A stretch of 64,000 bases of DNA from Dehalococcoidia bacterium (lineage in GTDB: Bacteria > Chloroflexota > Dehalococcoidia > Tepidiformales > Tepidiformaceae), in NCBI GenBank assembly GCA_003104995.1, contig PQAO01000026.1, positions 1 to 64,000 of the forward strand. The letters are read 5' to 3'. Position numbers and translations under genes: made by a program. How positions within the stretch are numbered: the first letter of the stretch is position 1; each line of letters starts with the position of its first letter. A model generated the notes under the pieces. That model had not been told where the DNA came from, made no database searches, and saw only the letters and a list, made by a program, of their open reading frames with translations. This document shows positions 43,483-52,069 of the stretch, one piece after another.

Positions 43483-44622
43483 TTGCTTTCCTGGCGGCCC
43501 AGGTTCCCGATCCTAGGGAACAAGACCTACCTCATCAACAACTCGCTCGGCGCCATGCCCGCCTCGGTGGCCAACTCGCTCCAGGAGTACATGGACCTCT
43601 GGGCGACCGAGGGCGTCGTCGCCTGGGACACCTGGCTGCCCGAGGTCGCGAACACGGCGGCGATCCTCGAGGACATCATCGGTGCGCCTCGCGGCTCGAT
43701 CACCATGTGCCAGAACGTCACAAACGCGCTTGCCGAAATACTTTCCTGCCTCGAATACGACGGCCCCCGCAACGAAATCGTGCATTGCGCCGGCGAGTTC
43801 CCCACTGTGGAGTATCTGCTCGACGGGCAACGCCGCCTGGGCGCGCGTGTGGCGCGGGCCGGCTCGGACCCACTGGTCTTCCCGGCGGACGAACTGCTGG
43901 CGGCGATTAGCGACCGCACCGTCCTCGTAGTCCTTTCGCACGTCCTCTTCCGCACGGCCGAACTCGTGGACGTCCGGCCCTTCGTTGAAAAGGCCCACAA
44001 GTTCGGTGCGCTGGTCGTGCTCGATGCCTACCAGTCGATGGGCGCGGTGCCGTTTGACGTCGTCGACCTGGATGTGGACTTCCTCGTCGGCGGCTCCGTG
44101 AAGTGGCTCTGCGGCGGGCCGGGAGCCGGCTACCTCTACGCCCACCCGAACATCGTCGACCGGCTTGAACCACGACTGGCGGGCTGGTTTTCGCACGCAA
44201 GGCCGTTCGGCTTCGAAGCCCCCCCGATCGAGTACGCTAATGGCATCGAACGTTTCACCGGCGGCACACCCAACATTCCCGCGTACTACCAGGCCCGCGA
44301 GGGCTACAAGATCATCCGCCAAATCGGCGTGGAGGCTGTCCGTGAACATGCGCGCCGCCAGACCGGCTTGCTCGTCGATGGCGCGCTCGCCCGGGGCTTC
44401 ACGGTCAACTCACCTCGCGACTTCGATCGGCGCGGCAATCACGTCACCATCGACCTCCCCCGCGCGCAGCAGGTGAAAGACGAACTCATCCGGCGCGGGT
44501 TCGTTATCGACTACCGGCCCGGAGCCGGGATAAGGGTGGCGCCACACTTCTACAACACCGGCGAGGAGTGCATCGCCGTCCTCGACGAGATGGTGGCAAT
44601 CCTCCGGACTGCACCGCTTTGA
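43474..44622 (+). CDS. class V aminotransferase (kynureninase/desulfurase fold)
   Basis: 382 residues of a PLP fold-type I enzyme. Visible motifs are TYLINNSLGAMPASV, a CQNVTNALAEIL cofactor-loop segment, VLSHVLFRTAELVDV, LDAYQSMGAVPFDV (Asp binding the pyridine N) and VGGSVKWLCGGPGAGYLY with the Schiff-base Lys. The order resembles kynureninase and related lyases; the natural substrate is not identified. The ATG at 43474 or 43462 lies inside a 12-bp hairpin, so the start and its control are open questions. Confidence 0.85.
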   Translation: MPDLLSWRPRFPILGNKTYLINNSLGAMPASVANSLQEYMDLWATEGVVAWDTWLPEVANTAAILEDIIGAPRGSITMCQNVTNALAEILSCLEYDGPRNEIVHCAGEFPTVEYLLDGQRRLGARVARAGSDPLVFPADELLAAISDRTVLVVLSHVLFRTAELVDVRPFVEKAHKFGALVVLDAYQSMGAVPFDVVDLDVDFLVGGSVKWLCGGPGAGYLYAHPNIVDRLEPRLAGWFSHARPFGFEAPPIEYANGIERFTGGTPNIPAYYQAREGYKIIRQIGVEAVREHARRQTGLLVDGALARGFTVNSPRDFDRRGNHVTIDLPRAQQVKDELIRRGFVIDYRPGAGIRVAPHFYNTGEECIAVLDEMVAILRTAPL

Positions 44623-45149
44623 GCGCCCGCATCTTCCTGATTACCGGGCTGATGGCGGCCGGGAAGTCCACGGTTGCCCAGGCGCTTGCCCGGCGATTTC
44701 CCAGGAGCGTCCACCTGCGCGGGGACAGCTTCCGGCGGATGATCGTGAACGGTCAGGAGCCACTGGGGTTCGAACTCTCCGAGGACGCCAGGCGGCAGCT
44801 CGCGTTGCGCTACGACCTTTCGGTGCAAGCAGCGAAGGGGTATGCCGACGCCGGCTACACGGTGATCTACCAGGACATCATCCTCGGGCCGTCGCTCGCC
44901 GAAGTGGTTGCGAAGTTCGACGGATACCCGCTCTCGGTCGTTGTCCTTTGCCCTGATGAGGAGACGATCTACAGGCGGGAATCGGACCGCGGCAAGGCCG
45001 GCTACAAGAACCGCACCGAGATCGCCGCGTTCGAACGCGTGCTCCGCGAAGAGACCGCCCACATCGGGACATGGGTCGATTCGTCCAGCCTGTCGGTGGC
45101 CGAGACTGCCGACCAGATCCTCGCTTCAACGCAGGGTGACCCCACCTAA
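44619..45149 (+). CDS. AAA_33-type P-loop kinase (phosphotransferase)
   Basis: 176 residues: P-loop GLMAAGKST at about 9-17, VHLRGDSFRRM with a Walker-type Asp, a lid region with RRESDRGKAGY and a C-terminal Asp-rich helix. It resembles chloramphenicol phosphotransferase/zeta-toxin/gluconokinase-like kinases. The substrate is unknown; drug resistance is possible but not supported. The TTG start overlaps the upstream stop (TTGA). Convergent overlap of 4 bases with the dehydrogenase gene. Confidence 0.78.
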   Translation: MSARIFLITGLMAAGKSTVAQALARRFPRSVHLRGDSFRRMIVNGQEPLGFELSEDARRQLALRYDLSVQAAKGYADAGYTVIYQDIILGPSLAEVVAKFDGYPLSVVVLCPDEETIYRRESDRGKAGYKNRTEIAAFERVLREETAHIGTWVDSSSLSVAETADQILASTQGDPT

Positions 45150-46009
45150 CCGCCGTACCGGAAGAACCCGCGTCCCGTCTTCCGCCCAAGGTGGCCCAGG
45201 CTCACGAGCCGGCGCAGCAGGGTCGGCGCTTTGAAGCGCGGCTCGCCGTACTCCTCGAACATGCTCTCCGCGATGAGCTTTAGCGTGTCCAGCCCGATGA
45301 GGTCGGCAGTGGCGAGCGGCCCCATGGTGTGGTTCAGGCCGACCTTGCAGGCATTGTCGATGTCTTCAGCGGTCGCTACCCCGTTGTCGAGCATTTCGAT
45401 CGCGTCGAAGATGAGCGGCACCAGCAGCCGGTTTGCGATGAATCCCGGTGTGTCTTTCACCTGCACCGCAACCCGGCCGAGCTTCTCGCAGAACCGCATC
45501 GCGTCGCGGAGCGTTTCCTCGGTCGTGCTCGCGGTTGAAACGATTTCCACCAGTTTCAGCGCCCAGGGCGGGTTGAAGAAGTGCAGTCCTATGACGCGCT
45601 CCGGGCGCCCGCTCGCTGCCGCCAGGTCGCTCAGCGGCAGGGAGCTCGTGTTGCTCGCGAGCAGCGCATCACCGCGGCAGACCTTGCCGAGCTGCCGGAA
45701 GACGCCACTTTTGACCTCGATGTCCTCGACCACCGCCTCGATGACCACCTCCATGCGCGACATGCTCTGCAGCGAGCCCATGTCGGTGGCCCCGGACAGC
45801 CGGTGACAGGAGTCCTCGCAGGCCTCAGCCGTAATGCGCCCGCGTTCGGCCTCCCGCTCGAGTCGCTTGCGGATGCCCGCGATTGCAGAATCCACGCGCT
45901 CCTGGTCGAGGTCGACAAGGGTGACGTCGAAGCCGTTGTAGGCGGCCACCTGTGCGATGCCGCTCCCCATCAGCCCTGAACCAATGACACCGACCTTTTC
46001 GATGCGCAT
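45146..46009 (-). CDS. 3-hydroxyacyl-CoA (3-hydroxybutyryl-CoA) dehydrogenase
   Basis: 287 residues: NAD-binding GSGLMGSGIAQV at about 10-21, EAVVEDIEVK with the conserved Glu, SNTSSLPLSDLA, and HFFNPPWALKLVEIV with the catalytic His of the His-Glu pair near 140. The C-terminal helical domain ends GHLGRKTGRGFFRY. Oxidises 3-hydroxyacyl-CoA with NAD in beta-oxidation or butanoate metabolism. Divergent from the MaoC pair, with a 20-bp palindrome between. Confidence 0.93.
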   Translation of the reverse strand: MRIEKVGVIGSGLMGSGIAQVAAYNGFDVTLVDLDQERVDSAIAGIRKRLEREAERGRITAEACEDSCHRLSGATDMGSLQSMSRMEVVIEAVVEDIEVKSGVFRQLGKVCRGDALLASNTSSLPLSDLAAASGRPERVIGLHFFNPPWALKLVEIVSTASTTEETLRDAMRFCEKLGRVAVQVKDTPGFIANRLLVPLIFDAIEMLDNGVATAEDIDNACKVGLNHTMGPLATADLIGLDTLKLIAESMFEEYGEPRFKAPTLLRRLVSLGHLGRKTGRGFFRYGG

Positions 46010-46028
46010 GATAGCCTCCCATCCAGTA

Positions 46029-46048
46029 TGGCTATCGATCGATAGCCA
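46029..46048. promoter_or_regulatory. 20-bp perfect palindrome, candidate operator
   Basis: TGGCTATCGATCGATAGCCA reads identically on both strands. It lies 20 bases before the dehydrogenase ATG (minus) and 80 bases before the MaoC pair (plus), an ideal place for a dimeric repressor such as a TetR-family acyl-CoA regulator. No such regulator gene is adjacent. Confidence 0.6.
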
Positions 46049-46127
46049 CCGGCATCATAGCGGGGCCTCATGGCGGGGCGCGACCCGCGAGGCGATGGTA
46101 GACTGCGCCTCACACACAGGAGCTGCC

Positions 46128-46589
46128 ATGTCTGTACCAGAACAGAGCCTTATTACTGACGAGCACCGCGCCCAGGTTGGCAAGAAGAGTGACCCCCTGA
46201 CCGTCGTCATCAAGGAAGAAGATGCCCGCCGCATGCGCGACGTGCTCGGTGACACGGACCCGCGCTACGCCGACGGCACCGGGATCGCACCACCCTACGT
46301 CATCGCCGGCATGGGCGGCGGTCCGCGCCGGGGCATGCCCCAGGTGCTGCCCGGCGGTCTCCTCACCCAGCAGGAGTGGAAGTTCACGCGCCCGTTCAAA
46401 ATCGGCGAGGAACTCCAGGCGGTGTCCCAGGTCTACGACATTCGCGACCGTCTCGGGGGCCGCTACGGCTACAGCGTCCTCCTCACCCAGGGCACGGAAT
46501 ATTACGACGCGAACGGCGAACATGTCGCCTCGGCGATGATCACCATCACCCAGTTCGACCCGAAGTCCCAGAGGAAGGGTGACGAATGA
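46128..46589 (+). CDS. MaoC-like dehydratase, N-terminal-type (FAS1-like) half
   Basis: 153 residues. An N-terminal hot-dog domain of the type often annotated as MaoC_dehydrat_N/FAS1-like: VVIKEEDARRMRDVLGDTDPRYADG, LPGGLLTQQEWKFTRPFKIGEEL, GYSVLLTQGTEYYDANGE. It probably lacks the catalytic Asp-His of true R-hydratases and dimerises with the product of the next gene. CAGGAG lies 6 bases upstream of the ATG. The ATGA overlap with the next gene fits a fixed heterodimer. Confidence 0.82.
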   Translation: MSVPEQSLITDEHRAQVGKKSDPLTVVIKEEDARRMRDVLGDTDPRYADGTGIAPPYVIAGMGGGPRRGMPQVLPGGLLTQQEWKFTRPFKIGEELQAVSQVYDIRDRLGGRYGYSVLLTQGTEYYDANGEHVASAMITITQFDPKSQRKGDE

Positions 46590-47011
46590 CGCAGCGCTAC
46601 TACGAAGATGTGAACATCGGCGACGAGACCGAGCCGCTGGAACGCGTGCCCACGACCGACATGGCCATCGACTTCTTCGGACGCGACAACCCCACCAACC
46701 CCGCGTTCTCGGACATCGAGGCGGGTAAGCGGCTGGGGGTTGGCGGTGCGCTCGTGCCGGGGCTCCTCAAACTCTCCTGGCTCAGCCAGTACGTGAGCGA
46801 CTGGGCCGGGCCGGACGCCGCCGTCCGCAATCTACGCGCGGCCTACCGGCGCCCGGACGTCGCCGACCGGCCGCTGACCATGGCCGGCCACGTCGTCGAC
46901 AAGCGCATCGAGGATGGCAAGCCGATCATCGAGTTGGAGGTAGTGACGCTCGCAGACGGCCAGCCGAGCACCCGGGCCAACGTCCAGGTCGAGTTGCCAA
47001 CGCGCGGTTAG
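46586..47011 (+). CDS. MaoC-like dehydratase, second half
   Basis: 141 residues forming the partner hot-dog domain: YYEDVNIGDETEPLERVPTT, DFFGRDNPTNPAFSD (hydratase-2 motif region, although the usual Asp-x-x-x-x-His is incomplete), GALVPGLLKLSWLSQYVSDW and ELEVVTLADGQPSTRANVQVEL. With the preceding gene it likely hydrates enoyl-CoA or dehydrates a hydroxyacyl-CoA. The Asn in DNP replaces His found in many active enzymes, so activity should be judged with care. Confidence 0.8.
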   Translation: MTQRYYEDVNIGDETEPLERVPTTDMAIDFFGRDNPTNPAFSDIEAGKRLGVGGALVPGLLKLSWLSQYVSDWAGPDAAVRNLRAAYRRPDVADRPLTMAGHVVDKRIEDGKPIIELEVVTLADGQPSTRANVQVELPTRG

Positions 47012-47073
47012 GATCCTCCCAGAGGGCGTACTTACCAAAGAGAAGCGGAACTGCTACGCTGGATGTAGTTGCA

Positions 47074-47090
47074 TGCACAAGCAATGTGCA
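47074..47090. promoter_or_regulatory. inverted repeat upstream of the pirin gene
   Basis: TGCACA, 5 bases, TGTGCA, with an overlapping TTGC...GCAA pair (47069-47084). Located 24 bases before the pirin start, it could bind a small dimeric repressor such as a MarR protein. Evidence is only the symmetry and position. Confidence 0.35.
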
Positions 47091-47113
47091 CGCCTGAACC
47101 AGTGAGGTGTCCC

Positions 47114-48142
47114 ATGCCCGCCGCAACCGCGGAAAACGTCCTCGCGCTCCCGCGCGTCCCCCGGCCCGACCCGGAGAGCTTGTTCCGGTCCGTAGCCCAT
47201 GTCATCACGGCGCCCACGTTTCTCGAAGGCGAAGGCTTCCAGGTCCGGCGGCCCTTCCCGGGCATCGATATGGGGCTCGCCGACCCCTTTCTGCTCCTGG
47301 ACCACCTCGGGGCGGTCGAGTACGCGCCCGGTGAGGCCAAAGGCGCTCCGTGGCACCCGCACAGAGGTTTTGAGACGGTCACCTACATCATCGACGGCGC
47401 CATGGAACATCACGACTCGACCGGCGGCGGCGGCTTAATCTCCGACGGCGCCACCCAGTGGATGACCGCCGGCGCCGGCATACTGCATGACGAAGTCCCC
47501 CCCGAATGGCTGATCCGCAAGGGCGGCCTGTTTCACGGCGTCCAGCTCTGGGTCAACCTCCCCCGCGAGATGAAGTGGACGCCGCCGCGCTACCAGGACA
47601 TCGCCAGCAACCGGGTGGCACTCCTCAGTTCGTTCGATGGCGGCGCACTTGTTCGGCTCATCGCGGGCGGCCTGGCGGGACACGAAGGCCCGGGCGTCAC
47701 CTGGACGCCGATCACCTATGCGCACATCACGCTCAGCCCCGGTGCCCGCTTCGAAACCGAGTGGCGCAAGGACTTCAACGCCATGGCCTATGTGCTCTCC
47801 GGCAGCGGCACCGCCGGCACCGAAGGCCGTCCCATCCGCGAAGGCCAGCTCGCGGTCTTCGGGAACGGCGATTCGATCCGTGTCGACGCTGCAACCGTCC
47901 AGGAGAGCCGCGCACCGCACCTGGACTTCCTCCTCCTGGGTGGCCGCCCGATACGCGAGCCCATCGTCTTCCACGGGCCGTTTGTCATGAACACCCGGGA
48001 CGAGATTCACCAGGCAATCCGCGACTACCACGCGGGCAAACTCGGCACCATCCCCGCGGAGCGGATCGACTTCTCGAAGGTCCACGGCGATCGCGGGGGA
48101 ACGGTGGACAGCACGGCGAACAGCGACGGGGACCACGATTAG
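47114..48142 (+). CDS. pirin family protein
   Basis: 342 residues, bicupin. The N-terminal cupin metal ligands appear in WHPHRGFETVTYIIDGAMEH (His, His, Glu-type) with a later His in AGILHDEVP. The second cupin follows at about 205-300. Bacterial pirins act as quercetinase-like dioxygenases or regulators of metabolic enzymes. The ATG at 47114 (MPAATAENV) was chosen over upstream in-frame starts because GTGAGGTG precedes it. Confidence 0.88.
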   Translation: MPAATAENVLALPRVPRPDPESLFRSVAHVITAPTFLEGEGFQVRRPFPGIDMGLADPFLLLDHLGAVEYAPGEAKGAPWHPHRGFETVTYIIDGAMEHHDSTGGGGLISDGATQWMTAGAGILHDEVPPEWLIRKGGLFHGVQLWVNLPREMKWTPPRYQDIASNRVALLSSFDGGALVRLIAGGLAGHEGPGVTWTPITYAHITLSPGARFETEWRKDFNAMAYVLSGSGTAGTEGRPIREGQLAVFGNGDSIRVDAATVQESRAPHLDFLLLGGRPIREPIVFHGPFVMNTRDEIHQAIRDYHAGKLGTIPAERIDFSKVHGDRGGTVDSTANSDGDHD

Positions 48143-48173
48143 CGCGGGATTGCCGGGCGCGTAGAATCCGCCT

Positions 48174-49364
48174 ATGCCCCAGCCACTCTCCGGACTCCGC
48201 GTCCTCGAACTCGGCACCTTCGTCTCGGCCCCGTACTGCGGCAAGCTCTTCGCCGGGTATGGGGCCGAGGTGATCAAGGTCGAGCCTCCGGGCGGCGACC
48301 TCAGCCGCGCCCACGGACCATTCAAGGACGGCGTGCCGAGTCCCGAGACGAGCGCCCTGTTCCTCTACCTGAATACCGGCAAGAAGTCGGTCGAGTTCGA
48401 TGTGCGCACCCCCGCCGGCCGCGACGCCTTCTTGCGGCTGGTCGAGAAGTCCGACGTGGTGATCGAGAACTTCCTGCCTCGCGACATGCGGGCGCTCGGC
48501 CTGACCTACGAGGACCTGAAGGCGGTGAACCCGCGAGTCGTCCTCATTTCCGTGACGACGTTCGGCCAGGATGGGCCCTACGCGGACTACCTCTCGAACA
48601 ACCTCACCGCCTTCGCGATGGGCGGACAGATGTTCATCACCGGCACCCAGGAAGGCGGGCCCCTGAAGAACGGCGGCTACCAGGCGGACTACCAGGGCGG
48701 CCTGAACGCGTTCTCCGCCGGGATGCTGGCGGTGCTCGCCGCCGAGCGCGATGGCCTCGGCCAGCACGTCGACGTCAGCATCCAGCAGTGCATGGCTCCC
48801 CTCCTCGAGGCGACCATCCCGTACTACACCTACCTGGGGCGCTGGGCAGGGCTTCGCCGGGGCAACCACATGGCGAGCTTCATCGGCATCTACCCCTGCG
48901 CCGACGGCCACCTGGGCATCCACATCATGCCGCGCAACTGGAAGCCCTTCACCGACGTTATGGGGCGGCCCGACCTTTTCGAGGACCCCCGCTTCGTCAC
49001 CCAGGCCGACCGGGCACAGCACAACGACGACCTCATGGCCGAGTTCTACGCGTGGGCCGCCGGCGAGACGAAGCACGACATCTACCAGCGCGCCGGGGCC
49101 GGCCGGGCACCGATCGCGTTCGTGCATACCATGGACGACCTGCTCACCAGCGCCCAGCTCAACTTCCGCGGCTTCCTCCAGGAGATTGACCACCCGATCG
49201 CCGGGACCGCGACCTACCCCGGGCCGCCGTGGTGGATCGGCCCGGACGGCTGGCGGCACGGCAGAGCACCCCTTCTCGGCGAGCACACCGAACCAATCCT
49301 GCGCGAAATCGTTGGTCTGAGCGCCGCCGAACTCGCGCGGCTCAGCCCGGAGGTGCCGGCATGA
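48174..49364 (+). CDS. class III CoA-transferase (CaiB/BaiF family)
   Basis: 396 residues: LSGLRVLELGTFVSAPYCGK start, AEVIKVEPPGGDLSR, SDVVIENFLPRDMRALGL with the catalytic Asp region, and a C-terminal PWWIGPDGWRHGRAP segment. It moves CoA between carboxylic acids. The NTGKKSVEFDV segment follows the CoA-binding order. It is the first of two paralogous transferases in a three-gene cluster with stop/start overlaps. Confidence 0.9.
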   Translation: MPQPLSGLRVLELGTFVSAPYCGKLFAGYGAEVIKVEPPGGDLSRAHGPFKDGVPSPETSALFLYLNTGKKSVEFDVRTPAGRDAFLRLVEKSDVVIENFLPRDMRALGLTYEDLKAVNPRVVLISVTTFGQDGPYADYLSNNLTAFAMGGQMFITGTQEGGPLKNGGYQADYQGGLNAFSAGMLAVLAAERDGLGQHVDVSIQQCMAPLLEATIPYYTYLGRWAGLRRGNHMASFIGIYPCADGHLGIHIMPRNWKPFTDVMGRPDLFEDPRFVTQADRAQHNDDLMAEFYAWAAGETKHDIYQRAGAGRAPIAFVHTMDDLLTSAQLNFRGFLQEIDHPIAGTATYPGPPWWIGPDGWRHGRAPLLGEHTEPILREIVGLSAAELARLSPEVPA

Positions 49365-49837
49365 CCAACCGCGAACAGGTCGCGCGGGCGATGGCGTACT
49401 TCGAAGGCTGCGACGATGTCGCACTTCTCCACCAGCTCATCGAAGAGATCGCGCCGCGCGCGAAGAAGATGGTCGGGACGCTCCTCGCCCGGGGCAGCGA
49501 AGAAGCCATTCCTCCACCGGCCGACCTCCGTGCGGCACGACAGGCGGCACCCCTGGACGAAGCGCTCAAGACCTTGCGGGCCACGAACGACTTCTCCCTC
49601 TTCCAGGTACTCGCCCGCAGCATCGGCCAGCGCATCGAGTCGATGGAGATCGCCGCCTCCGCCGAGTTCCCGGCCGGAGCGCGGGTCATCGTGCCGGCGA
49701 AACCCGCCTACCCACGGTCCGGCGCTGACGTCGCGGGGAGTGTCGAGGAGACAGGGACCCAGCTCCGCGTGCTGTTGGACAACGGCGAAACGTGGGAAGG
49801 CCCGCCGAGCCTGGCGAAGCTGGAGCGTCCGGCATGA
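49361..49837 (+). CDS. hypothetical protein between two CoA-transferases
   Basis: 158 residues, no family recognised. The N-terminal two thirds look helical (EQVARAMAYFEGCDDVALLH, EIAPRAKKMVGTLLARGSEE). The C-terminal third is a small beta-barrel-like part (ARVIVPAKPAYPRSGADV, LRVLLDNGETWEGPPS) that recalls SH3-like domains. It overlaps both flanking CoA-transferase genes by ATGA, so the three are translated as one set; a structural or regulatory subunit is a reasonable guess but nothing more. Confidence 0.65.
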   Translation: MTNREQVARAMAYFEGCDDVALLHQLIEEIAPRAKKMVGTLLARGSEEAIPPPADLRAARQAAPLDEALKTLRATNDFSLFQVLARSIGQRIESMEIAASAEFPAGARVIVPAKPAYPRSGADVAGSVEETGTQLRVLLDNGETWEGPPSLAKLERPA

Positions 49838-51075
49838 CCATGCCGCTCGATGGCATCCGTGTTGTCGACCTGACGATGGTCTGGGCCGGCCCGTTCGGCG
49901 CCCGCATGCTGGGCGACTACGGCGCCGAAGTCATCAAGGTCGAGTCGCCCCGCCAGTGGGACCTCCTCCGCTCGCTCGGCCTCATTCCACGCACCGAGGC
50001 GCGCTGGTACAACAAGTCCGCCTACTTCAACCACAACAACCGCGACAAGTACGCCCTCGCACTCGACCTGAACGACCACCGGGGGAAGGACGTTCTCCTG
50101 AAGCTCTGCGCCGCCAGCGACATCATCGTCGAAAACTTCCGGACGGACGTGATGGACAACCTCGGCCTGACTTACGAAGCGGTCCGGGCAGCGAACCCGA
50201 CCATCATCTACATTTCCATGCCCGGCCACGGCAAGACGGGTCCTGAGAAGGATTATGTCGCGTACGGCTCGAACGTCGAGCAACTGGCCGGCCTCGTCTC
50301 GCTCTCCGGCTACGAAGGCGACGAACCCATGAAGACCGGCTTCAGCTACGGCGACCCGATGGCCGGGACCGCGCTCGTCGGTGCCGTCGCCACCGCGCTG
50401 CGCCAGCGTTCCCTGACCGGCGAGGGGATGTACCTCGAGCTCGCCCAGCGCGAGAACCTGACCATGTTCGTCGGCGAACACCTGGTGGACTACAGCATGA
50501 ACCGCCAGGCGCGCCCGCCCATCGGAAACCGCCACCCCATCTTCGCACCCCACAACCGCTACCCGTGCGCCGGAGAAGACCGCTGGGTAACCATCGCTTG
50601 CGAGACCGGCGCCCAGTTCGAGGCGCTTTGCGCCGTCATTGGGCGGCCTGACCTGGCGGCAGACCCGCGGTTCGCAACAAACGACGGCCGCAAGGCCAAC
50701 GAGGCCGAACTCGATGCCGCCATCGGGGCCTGGACAGCCCCCCGCGGGCACTACGAGGTGATGCACCTGCTCCAGCGCGCGGGAGTGCCCGCGGGCGCTG
50801 TGCTGACGACTCCGGAACTGCTGGCAGACCCGCATCTGCGCTCCCGCGGCGCGTGGGTCGAACACACGCACCCGGACGCGGGCACCTGGGAGATGGAAGC
50901 GCCCCCGTGGAAGCTCTCGCGCACACCGGGGCACATCCGCATGCCGGCCCCCGGTTTCGGCGAGCACAACAGCTACGTCCTGCGCGACCTGCTCCACCTC
51001 CCGGAGGAGCGCATCGCCGAGCTCTACGCCGCCGGGATCACCGCCGACGATCCGGACGAATCGCTCCACCGGTAG
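49834..51075 (+). CDS. class III CoA-transferase (CaiB/BaiF family)
   Basis: 413 residues: LDGIRVVDLTMVWAGPFGAR, AEVIKVESPRQWD, SDIIVENFRTDVMDNLGL with the conserved Asp region, and a late HIRMPAPGFGEHNSYVL segment common in this family. Its long YNKSAYFNHNNRDK segment differs from the paralogue at 48174, suggesting a different acid substrate. The two may form a heteromer, or act on succeeding substrates. Confidence 0.9.
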   Translation: MTMPLDGIRVVDLTMVWAGPFGARMLGDYGAEVIKVESPRQWDLLRSLGLIPRTEARWYNKSAYFNHNNRDKYALALDLNDHRGKDVLLKLCAASDIIVENFRTDVMDNLGLTYEAVRAANPTIIYISMPGHGKTGPEKDYVAYGSNVEQLAGLVSLSGYEGDEPMKTGFSYGDPMAGTALVGAVATALRQRSLTGEGMYLELAQRENLTMFVGEHLVDYSMNRQARPPIGNRHPIFAPHNRYPCAGEDRWVTIACETGAQFEALCAVIGRPDLAADPRFATNDGRKANEAELDAAIGAWTAPRGHYEVMHLLQRAGVPAGAVLTTPELLADPHLRSRGAWVEHTHPDAGTWEMEAPPWKLSRTPGHIRMPAPGFGEHNSYVLRDLLHLPEERIAELYAAGITADDPDESLHR

Positions 51076-51170
51076 TCGCAACTCGCGAGGCGGGACCGGA
51101 TGTCACCAGATGATTGCCATCCGATCATCCATCCCATAATCTGGTTCCATCAATCACGTTGGGATCACCG

Positions 51171-51752
51171 ATGCCGAAGCGCGATCTTTCGCAGGCCGAT
51201 GCCGCGGAGCTGGTGTTGCGAAGCGCCGGCCGACCGATGCACCGCAACGACATCACCGACGGCATCATCAAGGCGGGATTCAAGGTCTGGGGAAAGGGCG
51301 GGCCCGGGCTGACTCCGGAGGAGTCCGTTGGGAGGGCGATTACCCAGGACATCCTGAGAAGGGGCGCTGACTCCAGGTTCGAGTACTTCGGGGGCAAGGG
51401 TTCCGGGATGTTCCGCCTTCGCGAGCGGACCATCGGTGACGGAAGTCCCGGCGCTCAATACCAACCAACCAGCGCTCAGGATTCAGACATCGGGCGAGAG
51501 CCTGTCCTGATGGGAGGACTCGGCCGACTTCGTGAGCCCCGTGTCACCGAGACCCTTGATGACCTCGTCGAGGATGTTGCTCGGCTCGGCCTCGATCCCG
51601 TGCCGTTCATCTGCGGTGCGACCCACGAAGCAATCCGGAGGCTGGAGCTACGAAGACTCGAACGAGAGCACGAGGAGGGCTATCGACGGGTCCCCGTTCA
51701 GCCCGATGAGTTCGGTGGAGACGAGGACCCGACCATGTGGGACGAGCTGTGA
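51171..51752 (+). CDS. HARE-HTH domain protein with MazE-like antitoxin tail
   Basis: 193 residues. The first 84 form a HARE-HTH domain (LSQADAAELVLRSAGRPMHR, DITDGIIKAG, SVGRAITQDILRRG, FEYFGGKGSGMFRLR), known from restriction endonucleases, RNA polymerase delta and ASXL. A Gly/Ser/Gln linker follows. Residues about 122-193 resemble a ribbon-helix-helix antitoxin (RVTETLDDLVEDVARLGLD, ATHEAIRRLELRRLEREHEE) with the acidic toxin-binding tail typical of MazE/CopG antitoxins. The stop overlaps the MazF toxin start (GTGA). The ribosome-binding site at 51171 is weak, as in many antitoxins. Confidence 0.65.
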   Translation: MPKRDLSQADAAELVLRSAGRPMHRNDITDGIIKAGFKVWGKGGPGLTPEESVGRAITQDILRRGADSRFEYFGGKGSGMFRLRERTIGDGSPGAQYQPTSAQDSDIGREPVLMGGLGRLREPRVTETLDDLVEDVARLGLDPVPFICGATHEAIRRLELRRLEREHEEGYRRVPVQPDEFGGDEDPTMWDEL

Positions 51753-52069
51753 ACCGGGGAGAGGTGCGCCTCTATCGATTCGCCGCCCCAGACAAACGCC
51801 GTCCGGTCGTCGTACTGACCCGAACCTCAGCCCTTCGGTACCTTACAAGGGTCACGATCGCTCCGATCACTACCAATGTGCGTGGAATCGCCAGTGAAAT
51901 CGTCATCGGGCCGGAGGATGGCATGCGCGAGGTCAGCGCTGTGAGTCTCGATAACATTCAGACCGTACGCAAAGATGACCTCGGCCCGATCATGGCAGTC
52001 CTCTCAAACGAACGCATGCGCTCGCTAGAAGCAGCCGTGGCATTCGCGCTGGGGTTCGACGAACGGTAG
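51749..52069 (+). CDS. MazF/PemK family mRNA interferase toxin
   Basis: 106 residues with the PemK/MazF fold: NRGEVRLYRFAAPDKRRPVVVLTR (including the RPVVVL signature), TIAPITTNVRGIASEIVIGPEDGM and SAVSLDNIQTVRKDDL. Conserved Arg and Thr of the RNase site are present (RP, PITT), so it is probably an active endoribonuclease that cuts mRNA at short motifs. It is translationally coupled to the preceding antitoxin-like gene. Confidence 0.88.
   Translation: MNRGEVRLYRFAAPDKRRPVVVLTRTSALRYLTRVTIAPITTNVRGIASEIVIGPEDGMREVSAVSLDNIQTVRKDDLGPIMAVLSNERMRSLEAAVAFALGFDER

Noticed and set aside
44619-45149. Antibiotic-resistance kinase or zeta toxin
   Set aside because: Only the generic P-loop kinase fold is visible; there is no adjacent epsilon-type antitoxin and no resistance context.
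47985-49424. A 479-codon minus-strand frame opposite the first CoA-transferase
   Set aside because: Antisense shadow of a well-recognised class III CoA-transferase.
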